A stretch of DNA of 18,455 nucleotides. Source: Actinomycetes bacterium (GTDB lineage Bacteria; Actinomycetota; Acidimicrobiia; Acidimicrobiales; RAAP-2). Position numbers and translations under genes: made by a program. Positions 7,333-14,928 of the stretch are shown in pieces. A model generated the notes under the pieces. The model searched no databases, had not been told where the DNA came from, and was given only the letters and a program-made list of their open reading frames with translations. The stretch covers positions 1 through 18,455 of the forward strand of contig JAJYWG010000019.1 in the NCBI GenBank assembly GCA_021791615.1. Reading direction: 5' to 3'. Every line of letters starts with the position of its first letter. Positions within the stretch are counted from its first letter, which is position 1.

Positions 7333-8122
7333 ATGCCAGCCCGACTGTTGACGTTGCACGAGCGAGAGGAGATCCGCGCCGGGATCGAACGACGCGAGCT
7401 CGACGGGGTGATCTCCGGGCGCCTCGGTCGGCATCGGTGCACGATCAACGCGGAGATCACCCGAAACGGCGGCCGGCGCGCCTACTTCGCAGTGGCGGCC
7501 CAGGGTCGGGCTAACGAGCAGCGCCAGCGGCCGAAGACGCCGATCCTGGTGGCGGCCCCCACGCTGTGCGCTCACGTGACGGCCCGCCTGGAGGTGAAGG
7601 ACTCGCCGATGACCATCTCGCGCGAGCTGGCCTCCGGGGTCCACGACGCCACCGGGTCGATCAGCTACGAGTCCATCTACCGGGCCGTCTACCCCCACGG
7701 GGCGAGAGGCCTGCCAAAGGGTCTCCACGAGCGCCTGCACCGCCGGCGCCGGTGCAGGCGCCGTCGCAGGTCGGACAGTGCCGATGCGGAGAAGAAGGCC
7801 CGTTGGGCCAGTTCAGCCCCATCACCAACCGCCCGGCCATCGCCGATGCGCGCACCGAGGTGGGCCACTTCGAAGGGGACCTGATCACCGGCGCCTACAA
7901 CCGCTCGGCGATCGTCACCGTGTTCGACCGCACCTCTCGCTACCTCTGGCTGGCCGACTTCCCCGAGGACCACGGCGCAGAGGCCACCCTGGCCGCGCTC
8001 TGCGAGATCTTGGAGCGCATCCCCGAGCACAGCTCCGCCGCAGGCTCACCTGGGACCAGGGACGCGAGATGGCCCGCCAGGAAGAGCTCGCCGAGCTGTG
8101 CGGCATCGACGTCTACTTCTGT
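7333..8122 (+). pseudogene. IS30-family transposase, frameshifted and truncated
   Basis: ATG 7333 follows GGAGG (7321-7325) at good spacing. The N-terminal helix-turn-helix begins LTLHEREEIRAGIER and continues through SGRLGRHRCTINAEITRNGG; ISRELAS and YESIYRAVYP follow. After an Arg-rich stretch the coding switches frame near 7800 to GQFSPITNRPA, then VGHFEGDLITG (first catalytic Asp) and VFDRTSRYLWL. A second switch near 8035 gives LTWDQGREMARQEEL (second Asp) and IDVYFC. Similarity ends at 8122, before the 'PHSPWQR--NEN' block that holds the catalytic Glu. Two frameshifts plus a lost C-terminus make it inactive. Confidence 0.88.
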
Positions 8123-8252
8123 CCTGACTTCGGCGGTACTTTCGCGAATGCCCAGGTAGATGGGGACGCGATGAGGACGTGTTCCCCCTACGCGTGATGT
8201 AGAAGTACTGGTCAGGCGATTTCGGGGCCTCCCGGCATGAATGTGGGTTGAT

Positions 8253-8545
8253 TCAGGGATCTGAGCCCCGGCGCCGTTCGTGTGGCAAGACATGCTCGAT
8301 CGGTCCGAGCGTCAGCATGATGAGGCGGAGTGCCGCGTTGGCGGAGTGGAAGCCGTAGGCGCGGTTGGCGATGAGGCGAACCCGCCGGTTGAGGCCCTCG
8401 TGGCGGGCATTCGATGTGCCTGAGCGAAGAGAGGCTTCGATCGCTGTTCGGTGACGACGGATCTTGGCGCCGAGTGCGACGAATGCGGGGATCTGACAGC
8501 GCGCCGTCCACGCGAGCCAGTGAGCAAGAAGTGCTATTCCTTCCT
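8253..8545 (-). mobile_element. ISL3-family transposase C-terminal remnant
   Basis: Minus-strand translation gives LLAHWLAWTARCQIPAFVAL, GAKIRRHRTAIEASLRSG, TSNARHEGLNRRVRLIANRA and YGFHSANAALRLIMLTLG, then a TGA at 8255-8253. 'SNA--EGLN-K-R-I--R-YGFHS' is the hallmark C-terminus of ISL3 transposases and carries the final catalytic Glu. A stop lies just upstream (about 8551), and the N-terminal domain and DD residues are absent. Bases about 8225-8250, read on the minus strand as TCAACCCACA then GGGAGGCC, resemble an ISL3 end, but I cannot fix the boundary. Confidence 0.8.
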
Positions 8546-8606
8546 CGCCCTACTCATGGTTTCAACCCCACTGGGGCGGCAACACCTATATTGACAGAGA
8601 GGGGGG

Positions 8607-8882
8607 GGCTACGGCGTCCACGAGGTCGGCGCCAACGATCGCTGGGTCAACGTCGGCGACCAGCACGACATCCCGGCCTTCGCGGTTGCCGCGATTGCGA
8701 GATGGTGGGAGCGGATGGGTGCCGATCACTGTCCTGATGCCACCCGGTTGATCACCACCGCCGAGGCGGGAGGCTCGAACAGCCACCTGCCGCGGGGCTT
8801 CAAGGTCAAGTTAGCGAAGCGGGCTGCCACGATCGTTCTTGTCAACACCGTATATCACACGCCGCCGGCCACCTCCAAGTAG
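8607..8882 (+). mobile_element. ISAzo13-family transposase fragment
   Basis: The frame reads GYGVHEVGANDRWVNVGDQH, DIPAFAVAAIARWWERMG, PDATRLITTAEAGGSNSHL and TVYHTPPATSK. This matches the core of ISAzo13-type transposases ('YG-YD---N-G-V-VG-DHDTAEFAV', 'RWW', 'DAGGSN', 'CH-PPGTSKWN-IEHR'). The Trp expected after TSK is a TAG (8880-8882), and HKIG continues after it, so a nonsense change lies inside the most conserved block. A run of eight G at 8601-8608 marks the 5' break, and a stop sits just before it. Both ends of the element are missing. Confidence 0.8.
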
Positions 8883-8937
8883 CACAAAATCGGCACGAGC
8901 CTTAGAGCCAAGGGACAGGCTGATACCATCACCGACC

Positions 8938-9699
8938 GTGGACGAAGCGCTGAGAGACGGGCTGCGAAAGGTTCGCGGTGCGCGCAACGCCGCACTTGCC
9001 TTCAAGCGCCCGACGGTCGCCATACGGAGTGTTGTACCGTACCTCAGGGACTTGAGGGAATACCGACGCTTGGGCGGAGCGGCGCCGCTGGCCATCATCT
9101 CGCCGCAGTTCGGACAAGACACAGGCACGCAGACGGCCGAGCCTCAGTACTTCCACCAGGCTGGTTGGGCGGCGCGTCACATCGGCGAACGCAGGCCACG
9201 GACGCACTATGACATCGGAGGCCAAGCTGGCTTTCTCGCGGTGCTCACGGGCATCGCCGACGTGGTCGGGGTCGAACTCCGACCGCTCACCAACCGCATG
9301 CCTCATATGCTGAACGTGTCTGGTGACCTTCTAGCCCTTCCGTTTGCCGACCGCACGTTGCCGTCCCTCAGCTGCCTCCATGTCATCGAGCACGTCGGCC
9401 TCGGCCGGTACGGTGACCGACTCGACCCGCGTGGCACCGAAAAGGCCGCGGCCGAGTTGGCGAGGGTCCTCGCCCCCGATGGTGCGCTGTACGTGACGCT
9501 CCCGATCAGCGGAGTGACGCGCACCGAGTTCAATGGGCACCGAGTACACGAGGTCGATCACGTGCTTGCGATGTTCGACAGCCTCACTGTGTTTGACTTC
9601 GCGGTCGTCGACGATGTGGGGGAGTTCCTGCCTCACCAGAACCCATCTGACGAGTGGAACCTGCATCACGGTCTCGGCCTGTTCGCATTCGCCCGCTGA
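8938..9699 (+). CDS. DUF268 domain protein, methyltransferase-like
   Basis: Predicted cytoplasmic protein of 253 residues, with the GTG at 8938 chosen as start. The frame is open back to 8839, but that part overlaps the ISAzo13 debris. No clear ribosome site supports 8938. The core shows HYDIGGQAGFLAVL (about 90-103), a glycine-poor version of the SAM-binding motif I, then GVELRPL, GDLLALPFADRTLPSLSCLH, VIEHVGLGRYGDRLDP and FNGHRVHEVDHVL. This series is diagnostic of DUF268, a Rossmann-like methyltransferase relative found in glycan gene clusters. The reaction is not established. The SAM-like gene at 9785 follows 85 bases later on the same strand. Confidence 0.8.
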   Translation: MDEALRDGLRKVRGARNAALAFKRPTVAIRSVVPYLRDLREYRRLGGAAPLAIISPQFGQDTGTQTAEPQYFHQAGWAARHIGERRPRTHYDIGGQAGFLAVLTGIADVVGVELRPLTNRMPHMLNVSGDLLALPFADRTLPSLSCLHVIEHVGLGRYGDRLDPRGTEKAAAELARVLAPDGALYVTLPISGVTRTEFNGHRVHEVDHVLAMFDSLTVFDFAVVDDVGEFLPHQNPSDEWNLHHGLGLFAFAR

Positions 9700-9784
9700 T
9701 TGGCGCAGCGTGGAGCGACCGAGAACCGACGGGGTGTCCTCCTCTCGCCCGAGCAACCTCGTCCTCATCGGTCATACTGGATCT

Positions 9785-10531
9785 ATGCGAGCGACTATAG
9801 AGTTCCACGTGCAGAGTCTGCCCGGGCGTGTGCTCCCTCGACTCGGCAAGGCGATTCGCGTGCGGGGCCAAGCGGCTCATCGTCGGGTCTACTTCTCTTC
9901 TGCAGACGAGTTGGTCAAACATCACTTTGCCGCGCGAAGCAGCCTCGACCATCCCAGCTATGACTCGATGCGGGAAGCAATTCACCTTCTGGGGCAATCG
10001 CCAAGCGTGATTCTTGAGACCGGGATGTCTGCTTGGGGAACGGATTCATCTCGGTTGTTCGACGACTATGTCGACTGCTTCGGCGGTGAGTTCTACACGG
10101 TTGACATTCGCCTCCTCCCTCTGATGCAAATGCGAAGTCTCGTGAGCCACCGGACCCAGCTGATCTGCGATGACAGCGTCAGGTTCCTCGAACGCTGGGT
10201 TCATTCGAACCCGCGACGCAAGGCGGATCTCGTCTACCTAGACAGCTATGATCTGGACCCTCGCTCACCGTACGCGGCGGCTGTGCACGGTATCCGCGAG
10301 TACCTCGCCATTCGTCCCGCGCTTGGGGAAGGTTCGCTGCTACTCGTCGACGACACGCCGATCAGTCCTGACGTGTGCCCCCCTGAGTGGCGGCATGAAG
10401 CGGAGGCCTTTCTCGAGCGCGAAGGCGTCATGCCAGGCAAGGGAATGCTGATAGTTCCATATCTGGATTCGACGCGCGCCGTCACGAAGATGCATCACGG
10501 CTACCAGGTGCTGTATCGGTTCGACCGGTAA
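9785..10531 (+). CDS. Class I SAM methyltransferase-like protein
   Basis: 248 residues from ATG 9785; longer starts reach into the preceding gene and lack protein character. SVILETGMSAWGTDSSRLFD (about 74-93) fits motif I of the Methyltransf_24-like group, with YTVDI (104-108) as the acidic residue of motif II. DDSVRFLE (about 130), DLVYLDSYD (148-156) and LLLVDDTP (about 186-192) fit the later strands of the fold. The substrate is unknown; O-methylation of a sugar is a reasonable guess from context. It ends 46 bases from the convergent GT4 gene at 10578, with no convincing terminator hairpin between them. Confidence 0.65.
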   Translation: MRATIEFHVQSLPGRVLPRLGKAIRVRGQAAHRRVYFSSADELVKHHFAARSSLDHPSYDSMREAIHLLGQSPSVILETGMSAWGTDSSRLFDDYVDCFGGEFYTVDIRLLPLMQMRSLVSHRTQLICDDSVRFLERWVHSNPRRKADLVYLDSYDLDPRSPYAAAVHGIREYLAIRPALGEGSLLLVDDTPISPDVCPPEWRHEAEAFLEREGVMPGKGMLIVPYLDSTRAVTKMHHGYQVLYRFDR

Positions 10532-10577
10532 TAGCGAAGTACAGCCTGCCGATAGGGTCGAGTCTCAATAACAGGGC

Positions 10578-11576
10578 TTAGAGTAGCGCATGTTGGTAGA
10601 CGGCCAAATATCTCTTGGCAATGTCATCCCAAGTCTCCACTGGGAAGGTGCAAGCCCTCATTCGTCGCGAGGTATCGAAGAACGGCTTCAGCTGCTCTGC
10701 CAACGCGTCCTCGACAGGCGGGACGAGATGCAGGGATGGGTTCCTACCGTAGACCCGTGCCCACGGGCGATCTGAAAGCAGCATTGGAAGCCCGGCGGCG
10801 GCAGCTTCATAGACCGCGATGCACCCACTCTCAGCGCGGGACGCAAGAACGAAGCCAGATGCTCCAACCAACCAGGCAGTTTTCTCGTCCTCCGAGACGT
10901 AACCCGGATAGATGACACACTCCCCGTCCACGAGAGCCTTGAATTCCTTGAAGTAGGGGTCGTCTTCGTCGAAGGCCTTCCCGAGGAACACAAGCGGCAC
11001 CCCTGCCCGTCGAGCAGCTCGCGCGAGCACTATGGTGTTCTTCCGAGGGACGATGCTCCCGACCGACACGAGATAGGATGCCGCCTCACGAGCTCCGGCT
11101 TGGAGCCGCGTGATCGCATCAGTGCCGCACCCGTGGGGGATCACGTGGGTCCGGCGTCGCTGTATGCCGTAGATATCGATGGCGGTTTCGGCATCGGCTT
11201 GATTGATGTAGACAAGCTCATCGATGGCAGGAAGCACATGCCAGGGGAAGAGCCGTCGCACCGAACCTGGGGCGAACTCGCGTATTGCAGCATTCCGTGT
11301 GCGATGCCAGAGGCGTCTTGAGCAAGAGCTGTTTGTCATCTCGTCGACGATGTGCGTGAGCACCACTTTGACGCCGGCCTGATGAGCCATGGAGACCATC
11401 GACGGTGAACAGCCAAAGGTGTGAATGAGGTCGCTGTACTGGTCCGGATCCCACCAGCGTGCGTGTTCCACTTCGATCCCGAGAGTCCGCAGGGATCCGT
11501 ACAGCTTCTCAGCGAGCACCTGCTTCCCACCGTGGCACAGGTAGGCCGGAGTGTCGTCGTGCAACAGGACTTTCAC
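10578..11576 (-). CDS. GT4-family glycosyltransferase
   Basis: 332 residues, a compact GT-B enzyme that would transfer a sugar from a nucleotide-sugar donor to the growing oligosaccharide. It opens MKVLLHDDTPAYLCHGGKQV with an acceptor-domain glycine loop. The linker has HVIPHGCGTDA (144-154). The donor domain starts YLVSVGSIVPRKN (168-180), continues VPLVFLGKAF, and carries the EX7E motif with E249 and E257 in RAESGCIAVYEAAAAGLP. It lies alone, separated from the other minus-strand genes by about 790 bases of decayed or unrecognised sequence, and converges with the plus-strand methyltransferase. Confidence 0.85.
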   Translation of the reverse strand: MKVLLHDDTPAYLCHGGKQVLAEKLYGSLRTLGIEVEHARWWDPDQYSDLIHTFGCSPSMVSMAHQAGVKVVLTHIVDEMTNSSCSRRLWHRTRNAAIREFAPGSVRRLFPWHVLPAIDELVYINQADAETAIDIYGIQRRRTHVIPHGCGTDAITRLQAGAREAASYLVSVGSIVPRKNTIVLARAARRAGVPLVFLGKAFDEDDPYFKEFKALVDGECVIYPGYVSEDEKTAWLVGASGFVLASRAESGCIAVYEAAAAGLPMLLSDRPWARVYGRNPSLHLVPPVEDALAEQLKPFFDTSRRMRACTFPVETWDDIAKRYLAVYQHALL

Positions 11577-12369
11577 AGCCTTCGATCACCGAGCCCGTAT
11601 CGCACGTAGGTTGCCTCTAAGACTGCAGACCTTGGGTGGAGCATGGCGTCGAACGGACCGACGAAAAGATCAGGCGCCACGCTACGCAGTCACCTACGGT
11701 ACTCGCCGGAAGAGCAAAACCCGGTGCGGCCTGATGGTCGTCGCCTGGCGATCATCCGCGACAAGACTGCTTCTTGGTGGTTCCGGATTCAGCATGCCGC
11801 AGGCTTACCGAACGCGAGGACCCTCTTCAATGCGACTGTGATGTGATAGCGGGTCCGAGCAGCGACGCGACTCACCTGAGAGGCCCCGATGTATGTCGCT
11901 GCGTGGGCGTGCAAGTTACCGCTCCGCGGCGGGTCATCCGCAAAGATGTCGCAGTGTGCTTCCAAGAGAACGCGGCGCTTACACTGATGATTTACGAACC
12001 GATAGGTCTCGCTACCTCGCCATTCGATCCGACGCGCGGCACTCCACGTCGGTACAAGCGCGGTGGTAAGCATCTCCGTGTATCGAGCATTGGAAACCGA
12101 ATCCGCCTCGGTCGCACTCGTGACTGGCGCACTGCTCCACTCCGCGATGCAGTGATCCGTAACGTAGCCGCGCCTGTGAGCAAGCTCGAAGTAGTTCACC
12201 CTTCAGACCTCGGTCGAGCCCCGAGTAAATTACTCCCTACCAGCGTCCGACATCGGCTCCAGAGTCCAGGCTGGCCCAAGACGGAGAGCACCGCTGTCGT
12301 TATCGACCGAGGAAGTCCGACTTCGAACTGCCCGGAGATTGCATTCGCGGGAGACGGGGTGCGCATCGA
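11577..12369. other. 793-base stretch with no recognisable gene
   Basis: This gap separates the lone GT4 gene from the Wzy-like gene. Short frames exist on both strands, but none has a family I recognise. The overlapping plus-strand frame 11774-12382 (202 residues) has many Arg, Thr and Pro and no domain pattern. Since the flanking genes are otherwise packed, the stretch probably held one or two genes now decayed. Confidence 0.4.
11789..12199 (-). CDS. Unrecognised ORF, possible gene remnant
   Basis: 136 residues from a GTG, in the orientation of the surrounding glycan genes. It opens VNYFELAHRRGYVTDHCIAE. A middle part reads RRVLLEAHCDIFADDPP and the end reads RVAARTRYHITVALKRVLAF. The composition is more protein-like than the other frames of this gap, and the ending loosely recalls C-terminal parts of GT2 enzymes, but I cannot assign a family. 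No membrane segment or signal peptide is evident. It may be a chance frame or a fragment. Confidence 0.2.
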   Translation of the reverse strand: MNYFELAHRRGYVTDHCIAEWSSAPVTSATEADSVSNARYTEMLTTALVPTWSAARRIEWRGSETYRFVNHQCKRRVLLEAHCDIFADDPPRSGNLHAHAATYIGASQVSRVAARTRYHITVALKRVLAFGKPAAC

Positions 12370-13689
12370 TCAGGACCCCTGAGTAGTTGCTGCCATGAGG
12401 CGTTGCGACCGATCGATCGACGGCTCCTGGTCGCTTTCCTGAACGTATCCGCATGCAAGGCCGAGCATCAGCCCGACGAGAGTTCCTTCCGAGTAGGTAA
12501 TGAGGTAGGTGAGCTGGAGCGCCAGTAACGCGATGAACATAAGGGCGGCCTGGCCGACGAAGGCAGAAGGCGAGCGCAATCGCAGACGATGCTTCCGGAG
12601 GGCTATTACGTACGCCCACAGGAGTAGGGTGAGCCCGATGATCCCGGTCATGGTGAGGCTTTCCACGTACTCGCTGTGAGCAGGGGCCGCAGTAGTGTTC
12701 CCGTCGATGGTGCGCACGTTTCCGGTTCCGCTTGGCGAACCCACGACCAGGTCGGCGGCTGGGCCGGCTATCTGGCGGTTGATTAGGAAAGACCAGCTTT
12801 TGAGACGCCAACTAAAGGTGCTGTTCTGAGTAGCGCTTGTCTGCTGATACCCGGTCGTGAGACTGCTCGTCACGCCAGACGGACCGGCGGCCACGAGGAA
12901 AAGCACGGCGAGCACCGCTGCCACGACGACGAGCCGTCGACCCGCGACCGACATAGTCCCGCGCCCCTTCTGGCGGACGACCACGAGCACCGCAACTGCG
13001 ACGAGCCCGGCTACCCACACCGTCCGTTGTATCGAGAGTACCACGACGACGAAGCCAACCAGCGGTACAACCCAACGGAGGATTGGGCCACGAAAGAGCG
13101 GGAACACGACGACCATGACCGTTGTCTCCAGAACGATCAGGGCTTGTAGCCCGTCGAGCGCTCGAGCACCCGTTGCGGCATAGGTGCCGAAGCCATGCTG
13201 CAACCAGAAGTTGATCGCCACGACGATTAGCGTGCCAGAGGCCAGCAGCAACCAGTTCCTCACGGCCCGAACGAGTTGAGGCGTGACGCGAACTGTGCTG
13301 AAGAAGACGGCTGCAGTGAGCATCGCTAGCATTTCGCGGGCGGCGACTATCGGCGGCTGGAGACCAAAGATCGCTACCCCCCGCAGCATGTTGAACAATA
13401 GGATCACCAAAAAGACGCTCAGTGGCGCGAGCGGCTGCAAGCGCGCTCCGTGCTGGTGCCACCGCAGAAGGGTCGCCACTACCAGCGCCGTGACGAGGAT
13501 GTCTCCGGCATATACGTGGAGATGCCCCACCATGACCGCTGGTGTGATCGAGGAGGCGACACCCACTTCGACGAGCAACAGCAGCGGGATCGCGCTCGCT
13601 GGCCGGTTGGCAAAACCTACCGACAGCAGCACAATGAGGACGACCACGATCGCAGCGAGGAGCGCCGACTCGAGTGTCAGGCCCGCCAT
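12370..13689 (-). CDS. O-antigen ligase / Wzy-like polysaccharide polymerase
   Basis: Integral membrane protein of 439 residues with about ten or more hydrophobic helices (for example LLAAIVVVLIVLLSVGF, WVVPLVGFVVVVLS and LVVVAAVLAVLFLVAAG). It belongs to the O-antigen ligase/polymerase group (Wzy_C, PF04932), which joins lipid-linked repeat units outside the cytoplasmic membrane. SIQRTVWVAG (219-228) sits where the family has its conserved Arg. The large external loop (about 270-345) ends AHSEYVESLTMTGIIGL, matching the family's 'AHNEYLE-L-E-GIIGL' with its His (H338). ATG 13689 abuts the stop of the upstream GT4 gene with no gap, so it is the distal gene of the operon. Polymerase versus ligase cannot be decided here. 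Confidence 0.85.
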   Translation of the reverse strand: MAGLTLESALLAAIVVVLIVLLSVGFANRPASAIPLLLLVEVGVASSITPAVMVGHLHVYAGDILVTALVVATLLRWHQHGARLQPLAPLSVFLVILLFNMLRGVAIFGLQPPIVAAREMLAMLTAAVFFSTVRVTPQLVRAVRNWLLLASGTLIVVAINFWLQHGFGTYAATGARALDGLQALIVLETTVMVVVFPLFRGPILRWVVPLVGFVVVVLSIQRTVWVAGLVAVAVLVVVRQKGRGTMSVAGRRLVVVAAVLAVLFLVAAGPSGVTSSLTTGYQQTSATQNSTFSWRLKSWSFLINRQIAGPAADLVVGSPSGTGNVRTIDGNTTAAPAHSEYVESLTMTGIIGLTLLLWAYVIALRKHRLRLRSPSAFVGQAALMFIALLALQLTYLITYSEGTLVGLMLGLACGYVQESDQEPSIDRSQRLMAATTQGS

Positions 13690-14928
13690 TCAACCGATCC
13701 GATCGGTCTTGGCTCGGCGGTCGTGGGCCGCCGCATCGAGCAGGGCCTCGATCGAGGTGATCAGACGCTCCGGATCGTGGCGATGTCGGGCGAGATCAGT
13801 ACCCGTTCGGGCCAGCCGCGATCGGGTCGTGGAGTCAAGCGCAAGCTCTCTCATCGCCGCGGCAAGGCTACTCGGCCTCCGAACGTCGACGAGCCGGCCG
13901 GCTCGGTCGTAGTCGAGTATCCAGGGGACGCCACCGCTATGTGAGCCGCCGATCACCGCCACACCGGCCAGTTGTGCCTCAGCGATGACCATCGGAGCTG
14001 ACTCTTCGAGGGCAGGGTGGACGAGGATGTCGGCTGCGGCCAGGGCGTCAAGCACCCGATCGTGCGGGAGCGGCCCAACGAAGGTGACCCTGTCGGTGAG
14101 GCCATGCTCGGCGGCCCAGCGCTCTGCCGGGCCGCCCGGCCCAAAGCCATGTCCGATCATCCGTAGTGACGCTTTCGGCAACTCAGCTCGGACCTGACCA
14201 AACGCTTCGATTGCTGCTGCCCCGTTCTTAAGTGCGCTCCACGAACTGAGAATCGTGAGGTAGCTGGTGCCATCGTGCGGCGGCCGTCTGATGGGTGACA
14301 CCGGTCGGCGTGACGGCGGTGACATCATATTCGGGACTACCGTGATCTCGCCTCGGTAGCGCAGCGCATGGCGGAAGTGGCGTTCAACATATGGGGAGAC
14401 CGCGATCAGGTGCTTCGCCTTATGAGCGACGAGAGCGGCCGTCGCTGCACGAACTGACCAGTGCGCTGCAGTCGGCAGCTGGGCGAGGAGCGGCCCGACG
14501 CTTTTGGTAGGCAAATTGTAACGGAGCGAGGCGACCAGCGGCGCATCGTGAGCTGTGACCACGGTCGGGAGGCCAGTGGCCAGCGCAGCGAGGGCGAATT
14601 CGTAGGTCCAGTGGGCGTGGACGACGTCGGGCCTGGACCCCAGAAGTGCCTTCGCCACGAACTGCCGCTCCATCTTGAACCCATCGCGGGCGGCGTGACG
14701 CTGGCGAAAGGGTCCGACGTGAACTGTCAGCCGGTTGCCGCGCAAGATGATCTCGCTCGCGAGATCCGGGTCGAGCGTGACGAGGGAGACGTCGTGACCG
14801 CGCGCAATCAGGGCTCGTACCTCGGGAAGCGGTGGGGTGCCGCCGAGCCCTGCGGGAACTGCGGCGGGTTCATCGAGTAGGTCGGCCAGTTGCCGAAGAC
14901 TTAGCTGACCGGCGATGGCGATCCTCAT
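13690..14928 (-). CDS. GT4-family glycosyltransferase
   Basis: 412 residues from ATG 14928. The frame is open to 15159, but the earlier part lies inside the upstream gene and is Arg/Pro noise, and the ATG makes an ATGA overlap with the upstream stop. MRIAIAGQ and GLGGTPPLPEVRALIARGHD form the acceptor-domain loop and first helix. DVVHAHWTYEFALA (101-114) and VVTAHDAP (123-130) are typical of GT4. The donor domain has ITVVPNMMSPP, YLTILSSWSALKN, and the EX7E motif with E309 and E317 in EESAPMVIAEA. It likely adds one sugar of the repeat unit; donor and linkage are unknown. Confidence 0.9.
   Translation of the reverse strand: MRIAIAGQLSLRQLADLLDEPAAVPAGLGGTPPLPEVRALIARGHDVSLVTLDPDLASEIILRGNRLTVHVGPFRQRHAARDGFKMERQFVAKALLGSRPDVVHAHWTYEFALAALATGLPTVVTAHDAPLVASLRYNLPTKSVGPLLAQLPTAAHWSVRAATAALVAHKAKHLIAVSPYVERHFRHALRYRGEITVVPNMMSPPSRRPVSPIRRPPHDGTSYLTILSSWSALKNGAAAIEAFGQVRAELPKASLRMIGHGFGPGGPAERWAAEHGLTDRVTFVGPLPHDRVLDALAAADILVHPALEESAPMVIAEAQLAGVAVIGGSHSGGVPWILDYDRAGRLVDVRRPSSLAAAMRELALDSTTRSRLARTGTDLARHRHDPERLITSIEALLDAAAHDRRAKTDRIG

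Noticed and set aside
6832..7740. 302-residue minus-strand frame across the IS66/IS30 junction
   Set aside because: It is a shadow frame; the IS66 coding frame is a different one, and the rest is antisense to the IS30 transposase.
10532..10577. Bidirectional terminator between the convergent genes
   Set aside because: No inverted repeat of useful length is visible in these 46 bases.
11774..12382. 202-residue plus-strand frame in the gap
   Set aside because: No domain pattern, no ribosome site seen, and opposite in direction to the flanking operon; likely a chance long frame in GC-rich DNA.
12812..13693. 293-residue minus-strand frame overlapping the Wzy-like gene
   Set aside because: Arg/Ser/Gly-rich shadow of a clear polytopic membrane protein in another frame.
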